From contig NZ_JACRTC010000001.1 in the NCBI RefSeq assembly GCF_014385095.1, forward strand, positions 62,001 through 126,000: a stretch of DNA of 64,000 bases, read 5' to 3'. Of this stretch, positions 34,186 through 42,850 are shown piece by piece. Every line of letters begins with the position of its first letter. The first letter of the stretch is position 1. The translations under genes were made by a program, and so were the position numbers. Origin of the DNA: Zongyangia hominis. Lineage in GTDB: Bacteria > Bacillota > Clostridia > Oscillospirales > Ruminococcaceae. The notes below the pieces were generated by a model. It saw only the letters and a list, made by a program, of their open reading frames with translations, had not been told where the DNA came from and did no database searches.

Positions 34186-34941
34186 ATGGTACATTTTGTA
34201 GGGGCCGGGCCCGGCGCCGTGGACCTCATCACCGTGCGGGGGATGCGGCTTCTCTCCCAGGCGGACGTGATTATCTATGCGGGTTCCCTCGTCAACCCCC
34301 AGCTTCTCTCCTATGCGAAGAAGGGCTGCGAAATCCACAACAGCGCCGCCATGACGCTGGAAGAGACCTTCGCCGTGATGCAAGAAGCTGAGCGGGAGGG
34401 GAAGACGACCGTGCGCCTGCACACCGGGGACCCCAGCCTCTACGGGGCCATTCGGGAGCAGATCGAGCTCTTAGAGGAAGCGGGTATTTCCAGCGACGTG
34501 ACGCCGGGGGTCAGCTCCTTTTGCGCCGCGGCGTCCGCGTTGCAGGCGGAATACACCCTGCCCGGGATCTCCCAGTCGGTGATCATCACCCGATTGGCCG
34601 GGCGCACGCCGGTGCCCGAGCGGGAGAAAATCGAGAGCCTCAGCGCCCATGGGGCCACCATGGTGATCTTTTTGAGCGCCGGGATGCTCCCCGAACTGCG
34701 CCGGCGTCTCTTGGAGGGGGGCTGCCGGGAGGACACCCCGGCGGCCATCGTCTATAAGGCCTCCTGGCCCGAGGAGCAGGTCGTGCGGGGCCGGGTGGGG
34801 GACCTGCCCGAGATGGCCCGCCGTCACGGCATCGAGCGGACGGCCCTCATTTTGGTGGGGGAGTTCTTAGACGGCAAGCGGGAGCGCTCCAAGCTCTACG
34901 ACCCGGCCTTCGGCCACGGCTACCGGGAGGCAAAACAGTGA
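34186..34941 (+). CDS. cbiF: Cobalt-precorrin-4 C11-methyltransferase
   Basis: A 251-residue S-adenosylmethionine-dependent methylase of the CbiF/CobM type acting at C-11. Visible: HFVGAGPGAVDLITVRG, YAGSLVNPQLLSYA, LHTGDPSLYGAIREQ and DVTPGVSSFCAAASALQAEYTLP with ITRLAGRTPVPERE, all highly characteristic. It begins two bases after the cbiL stop and overlaps cbiG by four bases. Confidence 0.95.
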   Translation: MVHFVGAGPGAVDLITVRGMRLLSQADVIIYAGSLVNPQLLSYAKKGCEIHNSAAMTLEETFAVMQEAEREGKTTVRLHTGDPSLYGAIREQIELLEEAGISSDVTPGVSSFCAAASALQAEYTLPGISQSVIITRLAGRTPVPEREKIESLSAHGATMVIFLSAGMLPELRRRLLEGGCREDTPAAIVYKASWPEEQVVRGRVGDLPEMARRHGIERTALILVGEFLDGKRERSKLYDPAFGHGYREAKQ

Positions 34942-35978
34942 GGATTGCGGTCATTGCCTTTACGGCCCGGGGCGGCAAGCTGGCCTTGCGGCTCTGCAAG
35001 GCCCTCGAAGAACAGGGTCACGGCTGCGCGGGATACATCAAGATGAAAGACCTGCCGCCTCTCCCCCTGCGTCCGGTGAACGCCCCCTGCGCCCAGTGGG
35101 CGGGGGAGAGGTTCGGGGAATGTGACGCCCTTATCTTTGTCGGTGCCTGCGGCATCGCGGTACGGGCCGTCGCCCCCTGGGTCAAAGATAAGGCCCGGGA
35201 CCCGGCCGTGTTGGTCTTAGACGAAGGGGGAAAGTATGTCATTTCCCTTCTCTCCGGGCACCTGGGCGGGGCCAACGAACTCGCCCGTTTGATCGCCCGG
35301 ATCACCGGCGGGGAACCGGTGATCACCACCGCCACCGACGGCCGGGGCGTGCTGGCCGTGGACCGCTGGGCCCAAGAGCACGGCTTTGCGCTGGGGGACC
35401 TGAAAGCGGCCAAGGCGGTCTCGGCGGCGCTGTTGGCCGGAAAGCCGGTGGGAGTGTATAGCGATTTACCTCTGCCGCTCCTCTTGCCCCGGGGCATGGA
35501 GAAAGCGGAGGGGGGAGAAGTGGGCGTCGCCTTTTCCCTCGACGAGGGGGTGCGGCCTTTTGACGTGACCCTCCCGTTAATTCCCCGGGCGGTGATCTTA
35601 GGGATTGGGTGCCGCAGAGGAACCCAGGCGTCCGCCGTCGAAGAGGCTGTCAACGCGGCGCTCGCGGAGGCGGGCGTCTCGAAAAAGAGCGTGTGCGGGG
35701 TAGCCACCATTGACCTGAAGGCGGGCGAGCCGGGGCTCCTCTGCTTCTGCGAAAGCTGGGGCGTGCCGCTCACGGCTTTTTCCGCCGGGGAACTGGCGGG
35801 AGTGCCGGGGGAGTATACGGCCTCGGCATTTGTGAAGGAAATGGTGGGGGTCGACAATGTCTGCGAGCGGGCCGCGGTCCTCGCAAGCGGTGGGAAGCTT
35901 CTCTTCCCCAAGCGCGGGATGGACGGGGTTACGGTGGCGGCGGCGCTACAAAAGATAGAAATTACGTTTGAGGAGTAA
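34938..35978 (+). CDS. cbiG: Cobalt-precorrin 5A hydrolase
   Basis: Opens the delta-lactone of cobalt-precorrin-5A, releasing acetaldehyde. The 346-residue protein has the CbiG N-terminal domain (FVGACGIAVRAVAPWVKDKARDPAV...LSGHLGGANELAR), a central linker and the C-terminal domain (ILGIGCRRGTQASAVEEAV...LAGVPGEYTASAFVKEMVGVDNVCERAA). GTG start overlaps the cbiF stop. A complete two-domain CbiG, as in other Clostridia. Confidence 0.94.
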   Translation: MRIAVIAFTARGGKLALRLCKALEEQGHGCAGYIKMKDLPPLPLRPVNAPCAQWAGERFGECDALIFVGACGIAVRAVAPWVKDKARDPAVLVLDEGGKYVISLLSGHLGGANELARLIARITGGEPVITTATDGRGVLAVDRWAQEHGFALGDLKAAKAVSAALLAGKPVGVYSDLPLPLLLPRGMEKAEGGEVGVAFSLDEGVRPFDVTLPLIPRAVILGIGCRRGTQASAVEEAVNAALAEAGVSKKSVCGVATIDLKAGEPGLLCFCESWGVPLTAFSAGELAGVPGEYTASAFVKEMVGVDNVCERAAVLASGGKLLFPKRGMDGVTVAAALQKIEITFEE

Positions 35979-35982
35979 AGGC

Positions 35983-36723
35983 ATGAAGATTGCGGTAGTG
36001 GGCATGGGTCCCGGCGGCTGGGACAAGATGACGGTGGAAGCCCAAAGGGCTTTGGAGGACTGCGACGTCATCGCGGGGTACAGCGTCTATATCGCCCTTT
36101 TGCAGGGGCGTTTCCCCGAAAAAGAGATCATCACCACCCCCATGCGCCGGGAGGAGGAGCGCTGCCGCCGGGCGGTGGAAACGGCGCTCACCGGGAAACG
36201 GGTGGCCATGATTTCCAGCGGGGACGCGGGGGTGTACGGCATGGCGGCCCTCCTCTATGAGGTGGCGGGAGACTATCCGCCCATCGAAATCGAGGTCATC
36301 CCCGGCGTGACGGCGGCGTGCAGCGGCGGGGCGCTCTTGGGGGCCCCCCTCACCCACGACTTTGCCGTGGTGAGCCTCAGCGACCTGCTCACCCCCTGGG
36401 AGCGCATTGAAAAGCGGCTCTCCCTGGCGGCTGAGGCCGACTTTGTGCTGTGCCTCTATAACCCCGCCAGCCATCGGCGGCCCGATTATCTGGCCAGGGC
36501 CTGCGAGATCGTTCTGCGCCACCGCTCCCCCGAAACTGTGTGCGGTATGGTCCGCAACATCGGCCGGGAAGGGGAAAATGCCCAAATCCTCACCCTATCA
36601 GAGCTCAAAGACGCCCAGGCGGATATGTTCACCACCGTCTTTATCGGAAGCACCGCCACCCGGGTCATCGGCGGAAAGATGGTGACGCCCCGGGGCTATC
36701 TGCAAAGGGAGGCCAGGCCGTGA
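35983..36723 (+). CDS. cbiH: Cobalt-precorrin-3B C17-methyltransferase
   Basis: A 246-residue tetrapyrrole methylase catalysing C-17 methylation and ring contraction. Motifs: VVGMGPGGWDKMTVEAQRAL, ISSGDAGVYGMAALLYE, VIPGVTAACSGGALLGAPLTHDFAVVSLSDLLTPWE and the family-specific CLYNPASHRRPDYL. Start at 35983 with GAGGAG nine bases before; an in-frame start at 35968 inside cbiG is less likely. The 3' end overlaps cbiJ by four bases. Confidence 0.94.
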   Translation: MKIAVVGMGPGGWDKMTVEAQRALEDCDVIAGYSVYIALLQGRFPEKEIITTPMRREEERCRRAVETALTGKRVAMISSGDAGVYGMAALLYEVAGDYPPIEIEVIPGVTAACSGGALLGAPLTHDFAVVSLSDLLTPWERIEKRLSLAAEADFVLCLYNPASHRRPDYLARACEIVLRHRSPETVCGMVRNIGREGENAQILTLSELKDAQADMFTTVFIGSTATRVIGGKMVTPRGYLQREARP

Positions 36724-37481
36724 ATTTTCTAGTCTTTGGCGGCACCAGCGAGGGCCGCGCCGTCTGCCGGTGGCTCATCCGCCGGGGCGTTTCGGTGACG
36801 GTGAGCGTGGCCACCGATTACGGCGGCACTCTCATGGAAGCTAGCGGCTGCCGGGTTTTCACCGGACGGCTGGACGAAGAAGAGATGGTCTCACGCATGG
36901 AGAGAGAGTCCTTCGACTGCGTCATCGACGCCACTCACCCCTATGCGGAGGAGGTCTCCCGCAATATCCGGGCGGCCTGTGAGCGGGTGCGTCTTCCCCG
37001 CTATCGTCTTGGCCGGAAGGGGGAGGAAATGGCGGACTGTCAACTGGCGCCCGGCCCGACCGAATCGGCCGAGCTCTTAACAGACACCTCGGGCAATATC
37101 CTGCTCACCACCGGGGTCAAGGAACTGCATTTCTTTGGGAAGATTCCCCGGGAGCGGCTCTATGTCCGAATCCTGCCCAGCGTAGAGTCCCTGCAAATGG
37201 CGGAAGAAGCGGGCGTTATGTCAAGCCATCTCATCTGTATGCAGGGGCCCTTTTCCAAAGCGCTCAACGCCGCCCTTTTGCGTCAGTGGGACATCCGCTT
37301 TTTGGTGACCAAGTGTTCGGGGAAAGCCGGGGGCTTCTCCGAAAAGCTGGAGGCCGCCAAGGAGACGGGGGTCCAAGTCATCGCCATCGGGCGGCCCGCG
37401 GGAGACGAGGGCATGGACTGGGAGACGCTTGTGCGTCTGTTGGAAGAAGACTATGGACTATGCGAGGAGGAACAGCGATGA
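36720..37481 (+). CDS. cbiJ: Cobalt-precorrin-6A reductase
   Basis: A 253-residue NAD(P)H-dependent reductase that reduces the C18-C19 double bond of cobalt-precorrin-6A. The N-terminal nucleotide-binding GGTSEGRAVCRWLI, the DATHPYAEEVSRNI block, LLTTGVKELHFF and the MQGPFSKALNAALLRQWDIRFLVTKCSGKAGG segment are typical of CobK/CbiJ. GTG start overlapping cbiH; ATGA overlap with cbiET at the 3' end. Confidence 0.93.
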   Translation: MNFLVFGGTSEGRAVCRWLIRRGVSVTVSVATDYGGTLMEASGCRVFTGRLDEEEMVSRMERESFDCVIDATHPYAEEVSRNIRAACERVRLPRYRLGRKGEEMADCQLAPGPTESAELLTDTSGNILLTTGVKELHFFGKIPRERLYVRILPSVESLQMAEEAGVMSSHLICMQGPFSKALNAALLRQWDIRFLVTKCSGKAGGFSEKLEAAKETGVQVIAIGRPAGDEGMDWETLVRLLEEDYGLCEEEQR

Positions 37482-38710
37482 AACGCCGCGTTATTCTTGT
37501 GGGAACCGGGATGGGACACCCGAGCCAGCTCACCGTGGAAGCCAAAGAGGCCCTTGGGGGCTGCCGGCTTCTCATCGGCGCGCCCCGGCTCCTGGAAGAA
37601 TGGCGCGGATGGGAGGGGGAGAAGTGCGCCGCCTCCCTCTCCGAGGACGTGCTGCGCGCCATCGAGGCCCACCCTGAATGCGACCCGGTGGGGGTGCTCC
37701 TCTCGGGGGACGTGGGCTTTTATAGCGGCGCCAAAAAGCTGCGGAAGCTGTTGGGAGACCGCTTTGTCGTGTCCTCCCTGGCGGGGGTCAGCGCCCCTAT
37801 CTACTTCTGCGCGAAGCTTGGCATCCCCTGGGAGGACGTCCGCCTTTGCAGCGCCCACGGCCGGGACTTTCACCCGGTGGGGGAACTGCTGACCCACCGG
37901 CGGGTCTTCTGTCTCACCGGCGGGAAGACGAAGGTGGGGGACCTCTGCGAGACCCTCTGCCGGTGGCACATGGGGGAATGCCGGGTGTGGGTGGGGGAAC
38001 GCCTTTCTTACCCGGACGAGCGGATTACTTCGGGCACCGCAAAGGAATTTGCAAAGCGGGACTTCGACCCGCTGGCGGTGCTGCTCATGGAAAACACCCT
38101 GCCCCGGCCGGAGCTTTCGGCGCCGGGGCTCCCCGACGGCTTTTTTCACCGGGGCAAGACACCCATGACCAAGTCGGAGGTGCGCTGCGTCGTCCTCTCC
38201 CGGCTGCGGCTAAAGGAGCGGGACATCATTTGGGACGTCGGCGCGGGGACCGGCTCGGTGAGCGTGGAAGCCGCGCTGACGGCCCGCCGGGGCTTCGTCT
38301 ACGCGGTGGAAAGAAACCCCGAGGCGGCGGGCCTCATTAGGAAAAACCGGGAGAAGGCGGGTGCGTGGAATCTGCGGGTGGTGGAAGGGGAGGCCCCCGG
38401 GGCCCTCTCCTCCCTCCCGGCCCCGGACAAGGTCTTCATCGGCGGCAGCGGCGGCAATCTGCCGGAGATTCTCGCGCTGATCAAACAGCGCAATCCCCGG
38501 GCGCGGGTGGTTTTCACCGCCATTACCTTGGAGACCCTTTCCGCCGGGCTGGAAGCCCTCGAACGTCTGGACTTTGGGGATGTGGAAGTATCCCAGCTCT
38601 CGGTAGCTAGGACCGAGCGGGTGGGACGCACCCATATGCTCAAAGGCCAAAACCCCGTCTTTATTCTCAGCGGCGAGGGACGGACAGAAGAGGAGGCGCG
38701 CCATGACTGA
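37478..38710 (+). CDS. cbiET: Fused cobalt-precorrin-7 C5-methyltransferase / C15-methyltransferase (decarboxylating)
   Basis: A 410-residue fusion of CbiE and CbiT, equivalent to CobL of the aerobic pathway. Residues 1-200 are a tetrapyrrole methylase (GTGMGHPSQLTVEAKEAL, LLSGDVGFYSGAKKL, VSSLAGVSAPIYFCAKLGIPWEDV). From about residue 225 the CbiT domain follows: PMTKSEVRCVVLSRLRLKERD, the methyltransferase motif DVGAGTGSVSVEAA and IGGSGGNLPEIL. Together they methylate C-5 and C-15 and decarboxylate the C-12 acetate. ATGA overlap with cbiJ and overlap with cbiA. Confidence 0.94.
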   Translation: MKRRVILVGTGMGHPSQLTVEAKEALGGCRLLIGAPRLLEEWRGWEGEKCAASLSEDVLRAIEAHPECDPVGVLLSGDVGFYSGAKKLRKLLGDRFVVSSLAGVSAPIYFCAKLGIPWEDVRLCSAHGRDFHPVGELLTHRRVFCLTGGKTKVGDLCETLCRWHMGECRVWVGERLSYPDERITSGTAKEFAKRDFDPLAVLLMENTLPRPELSAPGLPDGFFHRGKTPMTKSEVRCVVLSRLRLKERDIIWDVGAGTGSVSVEAALTARRGFVYAVERNPEAAGLIRKNREKAGAWNLRVVEGEAPGALSSLPAPDKVFIGGSGGNLPEILALIKQRNPRARVVFTAITLETLSAGLEALERLDFGDVEVSQLSVARTERVGRTHMLKGQNPVFILSGEGRTEEEARHD

Positions 38711-40076
38711 GCGGCAGCTTCCCCGGGTGATGATCGCGGGGACGGGCAGCGGCACGGGCAAGACCACGATAACCTGCGCCCTCCTGCGGGCGCTTCTCTC
38801 CCGGGGAAAAAAGGTCGTATCAATGAAGTGCGGGCCCGACTACATCGACCCCATGTTTCACCGGGAGGTGTTGGGGACCAAATCCGGGAATTTGGATTTG
38901 TTCCTGTTGGGGGAGGCGGGGGCGCGCTCGCTGTTGGGACACAGTGCCACCGGGGCCGATCTGGCGGTGCTGGAAGGGGTCATGGGCTATTACGACGGCA
39001 TCGGCACCACCACGGACGCCAGCAGCTACCAGGCGGCCCGGGTCACCGGTACGCCGGTCATCCTGGCGGTGAACGCCGCGGGCATGTCCCTGTCGGTGGC
39101 GGCATTGGTCCGGGGCTTTGGGGCGTTTCGCCCCGACAGCGGGATTGCCGGGGTGATTTTTAACCGCCTGCCGCCCGCTCTCTACCCGGAGATCAAAGCC
39201 CGGGTGGAGGCGGAAACGGGCATCCCGGTGCTGGGATATCTCCCCAAGCTGCCCGACTGTGCGCTGGAAAGCCGCCATTTGGGGCTCATCACCGCCGGGG
39301 AGGTCGCCCATCTGCGGGAAAAACTGGACGCCCTGGGCCGGGCTTTCCTCGAGACGGTGGATATAGGGCGCATCGAGCGCATCGCCCAGAGCGCGCCGCC
39401 CCTCTCCTTCGACGAACCGGCGCGTCCCGTCCGGATACCGGCCACTATCGCGGTGGCAAGGGACAAGGCCTTTTGCTTTTATTACGAGGACGCCCTCGAA
39501 GCGCTCGAGCGGATGGGGGCCAAACTTTCCCCCTTTTCGCCGCTGGAAGACAAGACGCTGCCGCTACAGGCGGGGGGACTCCTGTTGGGCGGCGGCTACC
39601 CGGAGCTCTACGCCAAGGCGCTTTCGGAAAACGCCGCCATGCTCGATAGCATCAGGGCGGCCCTTCAAAACGGGATGCCCTGTGTGGCCGAGTGCGGCGG
39701 ATTTCTCTACCTTGGAAAAGGGATCACGACGGAGGAGGGGGAAAGATACCCCATGGCGGGCGTCCTCCCCATGGAGGCCCATCCCACCCGGCGGCTTCGG
39801 CGATTTGGCTACCTGACCCTTACGGCCCGGCGGGACAACCTTCTGTGCCGGGCCGGGGAGCGGATTCCCGCCCATGAGTTTCATTATTACGACACCGACC
39901 AAAACGGCGCGGATTTCTTGGCCGAAAAGGCGTCGCGTCCGGAGCGGTGGGAATGCGGGTACGCGAGCGACACCCTCTACGCGGGCTTTCCCCACTTCCA
40001 CTTCGGCGGCAGCGGGGAGATGGCGGCCCGGTTTCTCCAAAAATGCGCGGCATATGAAAGGACGATGGGACGATGA
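38703..40076 (+). CDS. cbiA: Cobyrinate a,c-diamide synthase
   Basis: Glutamine- and ATP-dependent amidation of the a and c acetates of cobyrinate. The 457-residue protein has an N-terminal dethiobiotin-synthetase-like ATPase (AGTGSGTGKTTITCALLRAL, MKCGPDYIDPMFH, LEGVMGYYDG). A C-terminal class I glutamine amidotransferase carries the nucleophile Cys in CVAECGGFLYL and His in FPHFHFGG. Length is standard. It overlaps cbiET by eight bases and cobT by four bases. Confidence 0.95.
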   Translation: MTERQLPRVMIAGTGSGTGKTTITCALLRALLSRGKKVVSMKCGPDYIDPMFHREVLGTKSGNLDLFLLGEAGARSLLGHSATGADLAVLEGVMGYYDGIGTTTDASSYQAARVTGTPVILAVNAAGMSLSVAALVRGFGAFRPDSGIAGVIFNRLPPALYPEIKARVEAETGIPVLGYLPKLPDCALESRHLGLITAGEVAHLREKLDALGRAFLETVDIGRIERIAQSAPPLSFDEPARPVRIPATIAVARDKAFCFYYEDALEALERMGAKLSPFSPLEDKTLPLQAGGLLLGGGYPELYAKALSENAAMLDSIRAALQNGMPCVAECGGFLYLGKGITTEEGERYPMAGVLPMEAHPTRRLRRFGYLTLTARRDNLLCRAGERIPAHEFHYYDTDQNGADFLAEKASRPERWECGYASDTLYAGFPHFHFGGSGEMAARFLQKCAAYERTMGR

Positions 40077-41134
40077 CAATGGAAGAGACAATTAAATGCA
40101 TCCGTCCGCTGGATGAGGGGGCCATGGAGGCCGCCAAGGACCGGTGGGACGCCATCGCCAAGCCCCTGCACAGCCTGGGGCTTTTGGAGGACGCCATTGT
40201 CAAGATCGCGGGGATGACGGGCAGCGTCCGGGTGACCCTCGACAAACGGGCCGTCATCGTCATGTGCGCGGACAACGGCGTGGTGGCCGAGGGGGTCACC
40301 CAAACGGGCAACGAGGTGACGGGCATCGTGGCGGAAAACATGACCCGGGGGGAAACGAGCGTCTGCCAGATGGCCCGTGTGGCCAGGGCCCAGGTCATCC
40401 CCGTGGACATCGGTGTTGCCGGGACGGTGGAGGGCCCGGGGCTCATCCGCGCTAAGGTGTCCCCGGGCACGGCCAACATGGCGAGGGGGCCGGCCATGAC
40501 CCGGGCCCAGGCGGTACAAGCCGTCGAAACGGGCATCCGGGTGGCCTGCGACTGTGTCCGCTCCGGGTGCCGGATCTTAGCCACCGGGGAAATGGGCATC
40601 GGCAACACCACCACCAGCAGCGCACTGGCCTCCGTTTTCTTGGGCAGACCGCCGGAGGAGGTGACCGGCCGGGGGGCCGGGCTCTCCGACGCGGGGCTTT
40701 CAAAGAAGGTGGCGGCCATCCGACGGGCCATCGCTGTCAACCGCCCCGACCCGGCCGACCCGTTGGATACGCTCTCCAAGGTGGGGGGACTGGACATCGC
40801 GGGGCTTGCCGGTGTGTTTTTGGGCGGGGCGGCCTGCCGGGTCCCGGTGCTCTTGGATGGATTCATCTCAGGGGCCGCGGCCCTGACCGCCGCCCGCCTC
40901 TGTCCTCCGGCGGCCGGGTATATGCTGGCCTCCCATGTCTCCAAGGAGGCGGCGGCCCATTGGATTTTGGAGGAGCTGGGCCTCTCCCCCTTCCTCACCG
41001 CCCAGATGTGTCTGGGGGAGGGGACGGGCGCGGTGGCGGCCCTGCCAATCCTGGACATGGCGCTGGCGGTCTACGGGGGCATGAGCACCTTTGCGGACAT
41101 CGAGATGGAGGCCTATGAGCCGCTGTCCGACTAA
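40073..41134 (+). CDS. cobT: Nicotinate-nucleotide--dimethylbenzimidazole phosphoribosyltransferase
   Basis: Makes alpha-ribazole phosphate, the lower-ligand nucleotide, from nicotinate mononucleotide and a base. The 353-residue protein has VIVMCADNGVVAEGVTQTG, GEMGIGNTTTSSALASVFLGRPP, GRGAGLSDAGLSKK and the catalytic Glu region LGEGTGAVAALPILDMAL. No benzimidazole synthesis gene is in the window, so the lower base may be imported or purine-type. ATGA overlap with cbiA; 27-base gap to cobU. Confidence 0.95.
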   Translation: MTMEETIKCIRPLDEGAMEAAKDRWDAIAKPLHSLGLLEDAIVKIAGMTGSVRVTLDKRAVIVMCADNGVVAEGVTQTGNEVTGIVAENMTRGETSVCQMARVARAQVIPVDIGVAGTVEGPGLIRAKVSPGTANMARGPAMTRAQAVQAVETGIRVACDCVRSGCRILATGEMGIGNTTTSSALASVFLGRPPEEVTGRGAGLSDAGLSKKVAAIRRAIAVNRPDPADPLDTLSKVGGLDIAGLAGVFLGGAACRVPVLLDGFISGAAALTAARLCPPAAGYMLASHVSKEAAAHWILEELGLSPFLTAQMCLGEGTGAVAALPILDMALAVYGGMSTFADIEMEAYEPLSD

Positions 41135-41161
41135 CGAGATACAAAAAGGAGGGCGGCGCGG

Positions 41162-41683
41162 ATGCTGACGCTCATCATCGGCGGCGCGGGCAGCGGCAAG
41201 TCCGCCTTTGCCGAGGCGCTGCTGGCAAAGTCCGGCTGTCTTGACAAAATCTACATCGCCACCATGGATCCATGGGGGGAGGAAGCGAAGGCGCGCATCC
41301 GCCGCCACCGGGCCATGCGCCGGGACAAGGGCTTTGCCACTGTCGAGCGCTTTGTGTCCCTTTCCGGTCTGCGGGTGCCTAAGGGGGCGGCGGTCCTTCT
41401 GGAATGTGTGGGGAACCTGGCGGCCAACGAGCTTTTTTCCCCCGGCGGCGCGGGCAAGGACGCCGTCGCCGCCATCGTGGGCGGTGTTGACGCCCTGTGC
41501 GCCCGGGCGGGGGACGTGATCGTGGTGGCAAACGACGTCTTTTCCGACGGCGTCGAGTACGACGGGGAAACCGAAACCTACCGGCGGGTGATGGCGGAGG
41601 CCACCGCCCAGATTTCCCACCGGGCCGACCGGGTAGCGGAAGTGGTCTGCGGGATTCCCATTGTCCACAAGGGGGAATTTTGA
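41162..41683 (+). CDS. cobU: Adenosylcobinamide kinase / adenosylcobinamide-phosphate guanylyltransferase
   Basis: A 173-residue GTP-dependent enzyme that phosphorylates adenosylcobinamide and then adds GMP. The P-loop GGAGSGKSAFAE is intact, followed by IATMDP, RIRRHRAMR (with the guanylylated His) and LLECVGNLAANELF. The C-terminal part reads VVANDVFSDGVEYD where most CobU proteins have an NE-GxGIVP motif; a short paralogue at 42464 keeps that motif. One-base overlap with cobS. Confidence 0.88.
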   Translation: MLTLIIGGAGSGKSAFAEALLAKSGCLDKIYIATMDPWGEEAKARIRRHRAMRRDKGFATVERFVSLSGLRVPKGAAVLLECVGNLAANELFSPGGAGKDAVAAIVGGVDALCARAGDVIVVANDVFSDGVEYDGETETYRRVMAEATAQISHRADRVAEVVCGIPIVHKGEF

Positions 41684-42450
41684 TGAAGCGGTGGTTCCAG
41701 TCTTTCGTTGTGGCCTTTTCCATGTACAGCGCCCTGCCCATGCCCCGGGTGGAGTGGAACAAGGAAAACATGCGCTACGCCCTGTGCTTTTTCCCCCTCA
41801 TCGGCGTGGTGACCGGCCTTCTCATGGAGGGCTGGGGACTGCTGTGCGGCTGGGCGGGGCTGGGGCGTGTCCTCTTTGCGGCGGTGGCGTGCGTCCTGCC
41901 CGTGGCAGTTTCCGGCGGCATCCACCTTGACGGCTTCTGCGACACCTGCGACGCGCTGGGCTCCCACCAAAGCCGGGAGAAAAAGCTCGAAATCCTCAAG
42001 GACCCCCACACCGGGGCTTTTGCCCTCATCGGATGCGTCCTCTATTTTCTTTTGTCCTTCGGCCTTTGGAGCGAACTAAAGCCGGATGTCCGGGCCCTGG
42101 GAGTCGTCGGACTGGGCTTTGTGTTATCCCGGGTACTCAGCGGTCTGTCGGTGGTCACCTTCCCCTGTGTGAGCACGGGACTGCTGGCGGCCTTTTCCAC
42201 CGCCGCGCAGAAAAAGCGGGTGGCGGCGGTGGAAATCCTGCTGGGTCTTCTCTGCGCCGCGGGGATGGTGTGCCTCCGCCCCGCAGTGGGAAGCCTGGCG
42301 GTGCTGGCGGCGGGAGTGACGTTTGCCTATTACTTTCGGATGAGCCGCCGCCAGTTTGGGGGCATCACCGGGGACCTGGCGGGCTATTTTTTACAGCTGT
42401 GCGAAATAGCAATGCTCCTTGCCGTGGCGGCGGGACAGAAGATCTTTTGA
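41683..42450 (+). CDS. cobS: Adenosylcobinamide-GDP ribazoletransferase (cobalamin synthase)
   Basis: A 255-residue integral membrane enzyme that joins adenosylcobinamide-GDP and alpha-ribazole (phosphate). Features: FSMYSALPMP at the N-terminus, the metal-binding GGIHLDGFCDTCDALGSHQSREKKLEILKD-type block (around residues 82-110, with DPHTGAFA) and FGGITGDLAGYFLQLCEIAMLL near the end, amid six to seven membrane helices. ATG overlaps the cobU stop by one base. Confidence 0.94.
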   Translation: MKRWFQSFVVAFSMYSALPMPRVEWNKENMRYALCFFPLIGVVTGLLMEGWGLLCGWAGLGRVLFAAVACVLPVAVSGGIHLDGFCDTCDALGSHQSREKKLEILKDPHTGAFALIGCVLYFLLSFGLWSELKPDVRALGVVGLGFVLSRVLSGLSVVTFPCVSTGLLAAFSTAAQKKRVAAVEILLGLLCAAGMVCLRPAVGSLAVLAAGVTFAYYFRMSRRQFGGITGDLAGYFLQLCEIAMLLAVAAGQKIF

Positions 42451-42463
42451 GGAGGGATGACCC

Positions 42464-42850
42464 ATGCGTCTGATCGTGGGAGGAAAGGGACAGGGAAAGC
42501 GAGCCTATGCGCTCACAGCCTGCCCGTCCGGCGGGGTGGCCGACGGGGAAAACTGCGACGCGGAAGACCTTACAAGCTGTCGGATTTTTGACAACCTCCA
42601 CCTGTGGGTCCGGCGGGAAATGGAGGAGGGCCGGGACCCGTGGCCTACCCTGGAACAGGTGCTGGAAGAAAACCCGGACATGATCATCTTGTGCGATGAA
42701 ATCGGGTGCGGCATCGTGCCGATGGACCCCAGTGAGCGGGAATGGCGGGAGAAGACCGGCCGCATCTGCTGCGCGCTAGCCGGGCGTGCCCAGCGTGTGG
42801 AACGGGTGATCTGCGGCTGCGTCCAGGTCATCAAGGGGGACAAAGAATGA
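42464..42850 (+). CDS. Short CobU-like paralogue
   Basis: A 128-residue protein resembling a trimmed CobU. It begins LIVGGKGQGKRAYAL, a P-loop-like sequence that lacks the Ser/Thr after GK. It then jumps to a region matching the CobU C-terminus: IILCDEIGCGIVPMDPSEREWREKTGRICCALAGRAQRVERVICG. The middle part of CobU with the guanylylated His is missing. It may assist CobU1, which lacks the GIVP-type motif, or may be a regulatory or degenerate copy. Thirteen bases after cobS and overlapping cobC by four bases, so it is firmly within the operon. Confidence 0.75.
   Translation: MRLIVGGKGQGKRAYALTACPSGGVADGENCDAEDLTSCRIFDNLHLWVRREMEEGRDPWPTLEQVLEENPDMIILCDEIGCGIVPMDPSEREWREKTGRICCALAGRAQRVERVICGCVQVIKGDKE

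Noticed and set aside
39820-41058. A 412-codon minus-strand frame opposite cbiA/cobT
   Set aside because: Low-complexity Ser/Pro/Arg-rich translation, typical of antisense to high-GC genes; cobT is unambiguous.
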